Origin: JACQAI01 sp035507915
Lineage (GTDB): Bacteria > Pseudomonadota > Alphaproteobacteria > Elsterales > Elsteraceae
Direction of reading: 5' to 3'
Length of the DNA stretch: 20,570 bases
NCBI GenBank assembly: GCA_035507915.1
Contig: DATJNS010000337.1
Coordinates: 1-20,570 of the forward strand
How positions within the stretch are numbered: the stretch's first letter is position 1; every line of letters begins with the position of its first letter. The notes below the pieces were generated by a model that ran no database searches, had not been told where the DNA came from, and saw only the letters and a program-made list of their open reading frames with translations. Of this stretch, positions 8,445 to 14,743 are shown in pieces. Position numbers and translations under genes: made by a program.

Positions 8445-9554
8445 GTGCCGGACATGACGGGACGCAGCGCGACGGTCCACAGGGTGGCGATGCCCGATCC
8501 GGGCGACGCATCGGCGCTCGCGCGGCTGATCGACGCCGGCGCGATCGATCCGGCCGGCGTGGCGTGCATCATGGGCAAGACCCCCGGCAACGGCTTGACC
8601 AACGACCACACGCGCGAGTTCGCCACCCGCACGGTGGCCGATCTCTTAGCCGCGCGGCTCGGCGTCGGCGCCGACGCGGTACGGGCGCGCGTGCTGCTGC
8701 TGTTCTCCGGCGGCACCGAGGGGCTGCTGGCGCCGCACCTCCTGGTGTTCGGCCGCGGCGCAGCGGCGACCAACCCGGCGGCGGGACCGGCGCTGGCGAT
8801 CGGGCTCGGCCGCTCGGCGCCGCTCGAGCCGGCCGCGCTCGGCCGCGCCGCGCAGCTCGACGCGACCGCCGACGCGGTGCGCGCGGCGCTCGCCGATGCC
8901 GGGCTCGATGCGCGGGAGGCCGTTTGGGTGCAGGTCAAGGGTCCGATCCCGATGCCTGGCGCGATGCACGGGCCGGGCGCGCGCGGCCTCGCTGCCGCCA
9001 CCGTCGCGGGCATGAAGCAGCGCTCGCGCGCCGCCAGCGCGCTGGGCGTCGCGGTCGCGCTGGGCGACGTCGCGCGCGACGCGGTCGGGGAAGGGCTGGC
9101 CGCCGCGGCGACGATTGGCACGCGGCGTGCGTGCGTCACCGCGGCGATCGACTCACCCTGCGTCGAGGTCATGGTGCTGGGCAATTCAAGCAGCTGGTCG
9201 GGCGACACCGTGGTGGGCAGCACCGTGCTGGCCGACATGCTCGACGCGCCCGCGGTGGCGGCGCTGCTCGGCCGGCTCGGCCTCGCGGCGGCGCCGCAGC
9301 TCAGCGCCGACGGTCGCGGCCGGCTGGTCGGCGCGATCCTGAAGGGCGACGTGCCGCCAGGCGATCGGCTGCGCGACGCGCGCCACGTCATGCGCGACGA
9401 CAGCGACATCGATCCGATCCGGCACTATCGCGCCGCGATGGGTGGTATGCTGGGCGCGGTGACCGGCGACAGCCACGTCTACCTGTCGGCGGGCGCCGAG
9501 CATCAGGCGCCGCCGGGGGGCGCGGTGCTGGCCTTGATCGTGCGCAAACGGTGA
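8445..9554 (+). CDS. ring-opening amidohydrolase (cyanuric acid hydrolase / barbiturase family)
   Basis: A 369-residue protein of the AtzD/TrzD/barbiturase family, three internally homologous units that hydrolyse an amide bond in cyanuric acid, barbiturate or similar rings. Each unit should supply a Lys-Ser pair, and all three are visible: K45 (GKTPGNG) with S88 (LLFSGGTEG), K165 (VQVKGP) with a serine in LGNSSSWSG (248-250), and K300 (AILKGD) with S348 (YLSAGAEHQ). SRAASALGVAVAL and the C-terminal SAGAEHQAPPGG are further family hallmarks. Length agrees with characterised members. The start may be GTG 8445 or ATG 8454; no clear ribosome site decides it. It overlaps the next gene by GTGA and diverges from a heterocycle-type amidohydrolase. 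Cyanuric acid, barbiturate or another cyclic imide or ureide are possible substrates; sequence does not choose. Confidence 0.9.
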   Translation: MPDMTGRSATVHRVAMPDPGDASALARLIDAGAIDPAGVACIMGKTPGNGLTNDHTREFATRTVADLLAARLGVGADAVRARVLLLFSGGTEGLLAPHLLVFGRGAAATNPAAGPALAIGLGRSAPLEPAALGRAAQLDATADAVRAALADAGLDAREAVWVQVKGPIPMPGAMHGPGARGLAAATVAGMKQRSRAASALGVAVALGDVARDAVGEGLAAAATIGTRRACVTAAIDSPCVEVMVLGNSSSWSGDTVVGSTVLADMLDAPAVAALLGRLGLAAAPQLSADGRGRLVGAILKGDVPPGDRLRDARHVMRDDSDIDPIRHYRAAMGGMLGAVTGDSHVYLSAGAEHQAPPGGAVLALIVRKR

Positions 9555-10438
9555 GGGGATCGGCGGCGGTGGATCTCGATCGGCTCGCACAAGAGTTCGT
9601 GGACCAGGGCTACTGCCTGGTCGAGGGCGTGCTGGACCCGGACGAGGTCGCGGCGCTGCGGCGCGTGACCGATCGCGTGGTGGCGTCGGCCGCCGGCCTG
9701 GCGGCCGAGGACGCGGTGTTCGACCTCGAGGACTCGCATACGCCCGAGGCACCGCGCGTGCGCCGCATCAAGAAACCGCACGCCGTCGACCCGCTCTACG
9801 CCGCGATGGCGCGGCACCCGCGCATCGTCGCCCTGCTCAACCGCGTGATCGGCCCCGACGTGCGGCTGCACCACAGCAAGGTCAACATGAAGTCGCCGCG
9901 CTACGGCGCGCCGCTCGAATGGCACCAGGATTGGGCGTTCATCCCGCACTCGAACATGACGATGGCGATCGCCGCGCTGCTGCTCGACGACGTCGACGCG
10001 GACAACGGCCCGGTGCTGTTCGTCCCCGGCAGCCACAAGGGCGCGCTGATGGATCATCACCGCGACGGCTACTTTGTCGGCGCGATCGATCCGGCGACCA
10101 TCGACGTCGCGGCCGCGGTGCCGATGATCGCGCGCGCCGGATCGATGACCTTGCACCACCCGATGCTGGTGCACGGCTCGGCGCTCAACGAGTCGACCAA
10201 GCAGCGCCGCATGCTGTTCTACGAGTACGCGGCCGCCGACGCATGGCCGCTGATCTACGGCGTCGAGTGGGACGAGTACAATTCCCGCATGGTGTGTGGC
10301 CGGCCGACCAACGTCGTGCGCTTCGACGGCTCGTACGTCCGCATGCCCCAGCCGATCCGTTTCGCCGGCTCGATCTACAACAACCAGCGCGCCGTCGAGG
10401 GCCGCTACTTCAAGACGTTCGAGAACGCCGACGGGTGA
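9551..10438 (+). CDS. phytanoyl-CoA dioxygenase (PhyH) family Fe(II)/2-oxoglutarate oxygenase
   Basis: A 295-residue PhyH-family enzyme if started at GTG 9551; GTG 9569, behind GAGGGG, would give 289 residues. The Fe(II) site is complete: H125 and D127 (EWHQDWAF) and distal H208 (HPMLVHGS), with R219 or R220 (KQRRMLFYEY) to hold 2-oxoglutarate. NGPVLFVPGSHKG is the usual strand between the ligands. Members hydroxylate or oxidatively dealkylate small molecules such as fatty acyl-CoAs, ectoine, aminoethylphosphonate or halogenated compounds. The start overlaps the ring-opening hydrolase stop (GTGA), so the two are one transcript and probably one pathway: removing a side chain from, or hydroxylating, the heterocycle is a reasonable guess. 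It converges on the next gene with 27 bases between stops. Confidence 0.87.
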   Translation: MRGSAAVDLDRLAQEFVDQGYCLVEGVLDPDEVAALRRVTDRVVASAAGLAAEDAVFDLEDSHTPEAPRVRRIKKPHAVDPLYAAMARHPRIVALLNRVIGPDVRLHHSKVNMKSPRYGAPLEWHQDWAFIPHSNMTMAIAALLLDDVDADNGPVLFVPGSHKGALMDHHRDGYFVGAIDPATIDVAAAVPMIARAGSMTLHHPMLVHGSALNESTKQRRMLFYEYAAADAWPLIYGVEWDEYNSRMVCGRPTNVVRFDGSYVRMPQPIRFAGSIYNNQRAVEGRYFKTFENADG

Positions 10439-10446
10439 GGCGGCGA

Positions 10447-10479
10447 GCCGACCTCGATCTACCCGCTACCCGAGGTGGC
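10447..10479. terminator. possible bidirectional hairpin terminator
   Basis: Between two convergent genes, GCCGACCTCG (10447-10456) can pair with CGAGGTGGC (10471-10479), giving nine base pairs with one bulged G and a 14-base loop. The plus-strand side is followed by GTTTGTGTG rather than a clean T-run, and the right arm lies within the end of the minus-strand gene. The position fits a terminator; the sequence is only a weak match. Confidence 0.3.
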
Positions 10480-11527
10480 GTTTGTGTGTGCCCCGCTCGG
10501 GAGGGAGTTCGGCGAACACCTTGTCGATCAGCTCGTTGGTGTAGAACTCGCTCGCCGGGCCGGGCCTGACGGCGCCGATGCGGGCGAGCAGGTCGCGGCC
10601 CCGCTGCCAGCGCTTGGGCACGTTGTGCAGCAGAGCCTTCTTGCCGGCGGCCAGCCACAGCGCCTTGGTGGCCTTGAGCGTCGCCTTGGCGGCCGGGCCA
10701 TCCTTGAGCATCGCGATGTCGAAGCTGTCCAGCTGCCCGAGCGTCCGGTCCATCGCCTCGTCGCTGAGGATGGCGTCGATCGCATGCCGCACGCCGCGCA
10801 AATAGCGCACGATGGTGTCGGACTCGCGCGCGATGGCCGCGCGGCTCGTGACGTAGGCGTCGCCCGGGAGCGGTGCGAACAGGTCGGTGCTGAACGAGTC
10901 GATCGGCGCGCCCGCGGTCCGCAGCGCGATCAGGGTGCCGAGCGCGCCGATGAAGGCGTCGAGCCGCCCGGCCTCGACCAGGCCGAACGCGCCGGGCGAG
11001 TCGCCGACCGCCTCGCGCCGGACCGCGTCGGGCGCGATCCCGGCGGCCGTCAGCATGGCGTCGAGCAGATTCTCGGTGCCGCCGCCCTTGGCGATCACGC
11101 CGATCGTCTTGCCCAGCATCTCGTGCGGGCTGCGAACCGGCGCGGTCCGCTTGCTGATCACGAAGAACGGCGAGCCCTGGTCGATCGTCGCGATCGCGAC
11201 CAGAGGGGCGCCGTCGTCAGCGATCGCCTTCATGATCGCGGCACCGCCGGCGCGCGACAGCAGCGCGTGGCCCGACAGCACCTGCTGGAGGTTCTGCCCG
11301 CCGCCGAGACCGCCCTCGAGCGTTACGTCGAGGCCCTCGCGCTCGAAATAGCCGCCCGCCTTGCCGACCAGGTCGGGCGCGAACGCCACCTGGTAGCCGA
11401 GCGGCGTGACGAACGTCAGCGCGCGCGGCGGATGGGCGCGAACGCCGCCGGACCAGGCGAGCCCGGCGAGCGACGCGGCGCCGCGAAGCAGCCGTCGACG
11501 GCCGATGCCGCGCGCGCCGCCGGCCAT
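10466..11527 (-). CDS. NMT1/TauA-like ABC substrate-binding protein, Tat-exported
   Basis: A 353-residue periplasmic binding protein of the NMT1/SsuA/TauA group, which binds pyrimidine precursors, sulfonates, nitrate-like or aromatic acids. The N-terminus GIGRRRLLRGAASLAGLAW is a twin-arginine-type signal, with cleavage probably at VRA|HPP. The fold signature is clear: LTFVTPLGYQVAFAPDLVGKAGGYFEREGLDVTLEGG, then SGHALLSRAGGAAIMKA, then LGKTIGVIAKGGGTENLLDAML. It follows the gamma-carbonic-anhydrase-like gene by three bases and has no ribosome site of its own, so it is probably translated by coupling. No permease or ATPase accompanies it. Its neighbour across the divergent spacer is the dehydrogenase/BKACE operon, so it may capture that pathway's substrate (inference). 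Confidence 0.87.
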   Translation of the reverse strand: MAGGARGIGRRRLLRGAASLAGLAWSGGVRAHPPRALTFVTPLGYQVAFAPDLVGKAGGYFEREGLDVTLEGGLGGGQNLQQVLSGHALLSRAGGAAIMKAIADDGAPLVAIATIDQGSPFFVISKRTAPVRSPHEMLGKTIGVIAKGGGTENLLDAMLTAAGIAPDAVRREAVGDSPGAFGLVEAGRLDAFIGALGTLIALRTAGAPIDSFSTDLFAPLPGDAYVTSRAAIARESDTIVRYLRGVRHAIDAILSDEAMDRTLGQLDSFDIAMLKDGPAAKATLKATKALWLAAGKKALLHNVPKRWQRGRDLLARIGAVRPGPASEFYTNELIDKVFAELPPERGTHKRHLG

Positions 11528-11530
11528 CGG

Positions 11531-12115
11531 CTAGGCGCTGGGCGCGACGCCCGCGCGGGCCGCCGCGCCGAGGCCGCGGCGCAGCGCCAGGTACTCCGAC
11601 GCCAGCTCGCAGTAGTTCGGCGCGTTGATCCGCATGAACGCGAGCTCGTCGGGCTTGACCGCGCGCACGAGTCTGGCGGGGCAGCCGGCCCACAGCTCGC
11701 CGCGCCGGACCCGCTTGCCGGGCGACAGCACCGCGCCGGCGGCGACGATCGCCTCGCTCTCGACCACCGCGCCGTCGAGCACGATCGCGCCGATGCCGAC
11801 CATCGCGCCGTCCTCGATCGTGCAGCCGTGCAGGATGGCGCCGTGACCGATCGTCACGTCGGCGCCGATCGTGGTCGGATTGGTGTCCTTGAAGACGTGG
11901 ATGATCGCGCCGTCCTGGATGTTGGTGCGCGCGCCGATGCGCACCCAGTGGTCGTCGCCTCGCACCACGACGTTGAACCACAGGTTGGCGCGCTCCGCGA
12001 TCGTCACCTGGCCGATCACGAAGCAGTTGGGGGCGAGGAAGACGTCGGCGGCCAAGGTCGGCCAGACGCCGCGGTAGGGCAGCACCGAGCCGGCGGGCGC
12101 TGGCAGTTGATCCAT
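11531..12115 (-). CDS. gamma-carbonic-anhydrase-like hexapeptide-repeat protein
   Basis: A 194-residue left-handed beta-helix protein of the gamma-CA/YrdA/PaaY/CaiE group. The zinc ligands H73 (IQDGAIIH), H91 (TIGH) and H96 (ILH) are all present, as are R52 (VRGD) and Q67 (NIQDG), which support the active site in Methanosarcina Cam. Family members work as trimers; some are carbonic anhydrases, while PaaY is a thioesterase and CaiE belongs to carnitine metabolism. The start is set by the ATG at 12115 behind GAGAGGA; the longer open frame upstream would run through the promoter region. It heads a two-gene transcript with the binding protein. The last 35 residues (from about KPDELAFM) form the helical tail usual in the family. 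Confidence 0.86.
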   Translation of the reverse strand: MDQLPAPAGSVLPYRGVWPTLAADVFLAPNCFVIGQVTIAERANLWFNVVVRGDDHWVRIGARTNIQDGAIIHVFKDTNPTTIGADVTIGHGAILHGCTIEDGAMVGIGAIVLDGAVVESEAIVAAGAVLSPGKRVRRGELWAGCPARLVRAVKPDELAFMRINAPNYCELASEYLALRRGLGAAARAGVAPSA

Positions 12116-12153
12116 CTTGCGTCCTCTCCGCGCCTGCGGCGCGTCTCGACCGG

Positions 12154-12183
12154 AATCTAGGCGGCGAGACTGGCCCGCCGCAA
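12154..12183 (-). promoter_or_regulatory. candidate sigma-70-type promoter
   Basis: On the minus strand TTGCGG (12183-12178), an 18-base spacer and TAGATT (12159-12154) lie 38 bases before the gamma-carbonic-anhydrase-like start. The -10 matches TATAAT at four of six positions and the -35 at three, so this is plausible but weak. A TAAGCT at 12194-12199 on the plus strand could serve the divergent dehydrogenase gene. Confidence 0.35.
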
Positions 12184-12242
12184 CGCCTGTCGATAAGCTC
12201 GGTCGGGCGGACAGGGGCGGGGTTATGCGCCCAGGGGAACCC

Positions 12243-13187
12243 ATGGACAAGATCGGCATCGTCGGCGCGGGGTTGATCGGGCGGGCCTGGGCGATCGTGT
12301 TCGCCCGCGCGGGCTTCGCCGTCGCGTTGCACGACCGGTCCGAGACCATCGTCGCCGCCAGCCTCGCGACCATCGAGACCAGCCTCGCCGACCTGGCGGC
12401 CGCCGGGCTGCTCGCCGATGCGCCGCAAGCGGTGAGGGCGCGCATGCGCATCGCGCCGACGCTCGCCGATGCGTTGGCCGGCGCGATCTACGTCCAGGAA
12501 AGCCTGCCCGAGCTGACCGAGGTCAAGCGCGAGGTCTTCGCGGCGATGGATGCGGTCGCCGCGCCCGCTACGGTCCTCGCCAGCTCGACCTCGGCGATCC
12601 CGGGCTCGACCTTCACCGAGGGTCTGGCGGGGCGGGCGCGCTGCCTGGTCGCCCATCCGGTCAATCCACCGCATCTGGTGCCCCTGGTCGAGCTGTGCGG
12701 CACGCCGTGGACCGCGCCCGAGACGGTCGAGCGGGCGCGCGCCCTGATGACGCGGGCCGGCCAGGTGCCGATCACGGTGCAGCGTGAGCTCGAAGGCTTC
12801 GTCCTCAACCGTCTGCAGGCGGCGCTGCTCAACGAGGCGTTCCGGCTGGTCGACCAGGGTTACGTGTCGGCCGACGATCTCGACAAGACGGTGAAGGACG
12901 GGCTCGGCCTGCGTTGGGCCTTCATGGGCCCGATGGAAACGATCGACCTCAATGCGCCGGCGGGCGTCGCGGACTATCTGGCGCGCTACAGCCCGTTCTT
13001 TCGCCGGCTCGATGCCGAGACGAAGGCGGCCACGCCATGGCGCGATGCGCTGGGCGCGCGGCTCGAGGCCGAGCGCCGGCGCGCCGTGCCGGCGACGCAG
13101 CTGGCCGAGCGCCAGGCCTGGCGCGACCGCCGCCTGATGGCGCTGCTCGCGCACAAGAACGAGATGAACAAGCCGCCGAGGGAGTGA
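12243..13187 (+). CDS. 3-hydroxyacyl-CoA dehydrogenase-like NAD enzyme (lambda-crystallin/carnitine dehydrogenase type)
   Basis: A 314-residue NAD-dependent beta-hydroxy acid dehydrogenase. It opens with a Rossmann motif GIVGAGLIG (residues 5-13) and an acidic D31 that indicates NAD over NADP. The catalytic residues of the HADH family are visible: S117 (ASSTS), H138 and E150 (VAHPVNPPHLVPLVE) and N189 (FVLNR). The single NAD plus C-terminal domain layout, and the HPVNPPHLVPLVE block, match the CRYL1/L-carnitine dehydrogenase branch, which oxidises free hydroxy acids rather than CoA esters. The start ATG 12243 has AGGGGA six bases ahead; an upstream ATG at 12225 lacks this. It is followed after five bases by a BKACE, so its product should be a beta-keto acid that the BKACE cleaves. 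The actual substrate is unknown. Confidence 0.87.
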   Translation: MDKIGIVGAGLIGRAWAIVFARAGFAVALHDRSETIVAASLATIETSLADLAAAGLLADAPQAVRARMRIAPTLADALAGAIYVQESLPELTEVKREVFAAMDAVAAPATVLASSTSAIPGSTFTEGLAGRARCLVAHPVNPPHLVPLVELCGTPWTAPETVERARALMTRAGQVPITVQRELEGFVLNRLQAALLNEAFRLVDQGYVSADDLDKTVKDGLGLRWAFMGPMETIDLNAPAGVADYLARYSPFFRRLDAETKAATPWRDALGARLEAERRRAVPATQLAERQAWRDRRLMALLAHKNEMNKPPRE

Positions 13188-13192
13188 AGGGC

Positions 13193-14128
13193 ATGGCTGG
13201 TCCGAGAAAGGTCATCATTACGTGCGCGGTCACGGGGTCGATCCACACGCCGACCATGTCGCCGCATCTGCCGATCACGCCCGACGAGGTCGCGAAGGAC
13301 GCGATCGCCGCCGCCGAGGCGGGAGCGGCGATCCTGCACCTGCATGCGCGCGATCCCAAGGACGGCCGGCCGACGCCGAGCGCCGACGTCTTCATGCAGT
13401 TCCTGCCGCGCATCAAGCAGCAGACCAAGGCGGTGGTGAACATCACGACCGGCGGCGGCCACGGCATGAGCCTGCAGGATCGCCTGCAGGCGCCGCTGAA
13501 GGCCAAGCCCGAGATGTGCTCGCTCAACATGGGCTCGATGAACTTCGGCCTGTTCCCGATGCTGGACCGCTACAAGGAATGGAAATACGACTGGGAGCCG
13601 CAGTATCTCGAGGCGTCGCGCGACTTCATCTTCCGCAACACCTTCAAGGACATCGAATACATCCTCAAGGAGCTCGGCGAGGGTTGCGGCACCAAGTTCG
13701 AGTGCGAGTGCTACGACGTCGGCCACCTCTACACCCTGGCGCATTTCCTCGACCGCAAGCTGATCAAGCCGCCGGTGTTCGTGCAGACGATCTTCGGCAT
13801 CCTGGGCGGCATCGGCCCGGACCACGAGAACGTCATGCACATGCGCACGATCGCCAACAAGCTGTTGGGCGACCAGTATCACTGGTCCGTGCTGGCGGCA
13901 GGCCGGCATCAGATGCCGCTGATCACCCAGGCCGCGATCATGGGCGCCAACGTGCGCGTCGGGCTCGAGGACAGCCTGTGGCTCGGGCGCGGTCAGCTCG
14001 CCACGAGCAACGCCGATCAGGTCACGCGCATCCGCCAGATCCTCGCCGCCCTGTCGCTCGACATCGCCACGCCCGACGAGGCGCGCCAGATGCTCGACCT
14101 CAAGGGCGGCGACCGGGTCGCGTTCTAG
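13193..14128 (+). CDS. beta-keto acid cleavage enzyme (BKACE, DUF849)
   Basis: A 311-residue TIM-barrel enzyme of the Kce/DUF849 family, which condenses a beta-keto acid with acetyl-CoA and splits it to acetoacetate and a new CoA ester. Zinc ligands H49 and H51 (ILHLHARDP) and E259 are present, followed by D260 (VGLEDS), the residue equivalent to the catalytic Asp next to the third ligand in Kce. CAVTGSIHTPTMSPHLP is the N-terminal signature of a large subgroup often labelled 3-keto-5-aminohexanoate cleavage protein, but the label is generic and the real substrate of this subgroup is not established to my knowledge. The insert at residues 120-175 is longer than in Kce (about 276 residues). 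It is tightly linked to the dehydrogenase before it, which argues for a beta-hydroxy acid degradation pair. Confidence 0.9.
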   Translation: MAGPRKVIITCAVTGSIHTPTMSPHLPITPDEVAKDAIAAAEAGAAILHLHARDPKDGRPTPSADVFMQFLPRIKQQTKAVVNITTGGGHGMSLQDRLQAPLKAKPEMCSLNMGSMNFGLFPMLDRYKEWKYDWEPQYLEASRDFIFRNTFKDIEYILKELGEGCGTKFECECYDVGHLYTLAHFLDRKLIKPPVFVQTIFGILGGIGPDHENVMHMRTIANKLLGDQYHWSVLAAGRHQMPLITQAAIMGANVRVGLEDSLWLGRGQLATSNADQVTRIRQILAALSLDIATPDEARQMLDLKGGDRVAF

Positions 14129-14139
14129 CGCGGCCTCCG

Positions 14140-14562
14140 GTGCGGTTGCGCTCGCTCGGCGTCGTCGTCTCGATCGTCTGCGGAGTTTCCGCCGCCGCGC
14201 AGGCGGCCAACCTCAAGATCACGGTCGAACGCGTGCCGAACGCGCGCGGCATGGTCCACGTCGACATCTGCGACGAAGCCACCTTTCTCGGCGACCACTG
14301 CCCGTACGACATCGCCGTGCTGGCGCATCGCGGCCGCACGGTCCTCACGCTCCCGAACCTGCCGCCCGGCCGGTATGCCGCGGTCGCCTACCACGACGAG
14401 AACGGCAACAACGATCTCGACGTCAACGCGCTCGGCATGCCGAAGGAGCGCTACGGGTTCAGCAACGATCCGCCGATGCTCATGGGCCCGCCCTTGTTCA
14501 AGGACGCTGCGTTCGACGTCGGCGACAAGGACGTGGCGCTGATCATCAAGCTCAAGCGGTGA
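14140..14562 (+). CDS. secreted DUF2141 family protein
   Basis: A 140-residue exported protein of unknown function. A signal peptide (LRSLGVVVSIVCGVSAAAQA) is probably cleaved at AQA|ANL near residue 22. The mature part is a beta-sandwich-like domain with the DUF2141 signature AYHDENGNNDLD (83-94) and GMPKERYGFSND (99-110); the Asp/Asn-rich loop may bind calcium. Two cysteines (C44, C54) could form a disulfide. The GTG at 14140 is the only start near enough for an intact signal peptide, since the frame offers no other start codon between the preceding gene's end and here. It sits 11 bases after the BKACE stop and is probably on the same transcript. Why a periplasmic protein follows catabolic enzymes is unclear. 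Confidence 0.82.
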   Translation: MRLRSLGVVVSIVCGVSAAAQAANLKITVERVPNARGMVHVDICDEATFLGDHCPYDIAVLAHRGRTVLTLPNLPPGRYAAVAYHDENGNNDLDVNALGMPKERYGFSNDPPMLMGPPLFKDAAFDVGDKDVALIIKLKR

Positions 14563-14708
14563 CGCGCGCCTTCCGCCTGTTCCTGCTCGGTTTGGCGATC
14601 CTGCTCGCGCTAGCCTATGTCGGTCCGCGGCTCGGGCTGATCGGCTGCGACGAGCTGCCCAAGTTCGCCGCCGGCGCGTGCCAGGTCGGTCAGCCGCGCG
14701 ACCAATGA
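14559..14708 (+). CDS. 49-residue membrane-anchored or secreted small protein
   Basis: A short frame starting at GTG 14559 that overlaps the DUF2141 stop by four bases (GTGA) and ends at TGA 14706. The product begins MTRAFRLFLLGLAILLALAY, a charged N-terminus and one hydrophobic helix, then a 29-residue tail holding two cysteines (C30, C41), GCDELPKF and a polar end. It may be a single-pass membrane protein or a signal peptide with a small disulfide-bonded mature peptide. I do not recognise the family. The same GTGA overlap seen at two other junctions in this window supports real translation. There is no own ribosome site. Confidence 0.55.
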   Translation: MTRAFRLFLLGLAILLALAYVGPRLGLIGCDELPKFAAGACQVGQPRDQ

Positions 14709-14743
14709 CGGCGTCGGCGTGATGGCGCTCGCCGCGCGCCGGG

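Noticed and set aside
11217..13154. 645-codon minus-strand frame across two operons
   Set aside because: Crosses a divergent promoter region and contradicts four genes with catalytic motifs.
12243..14128. Naming the pair as the carnitine degradation genes
   Set aside because: The BKACE N-terminal signature differs from that recalled for dehydrocarnitine cleavage, and no thioesterase gene is adjacent.
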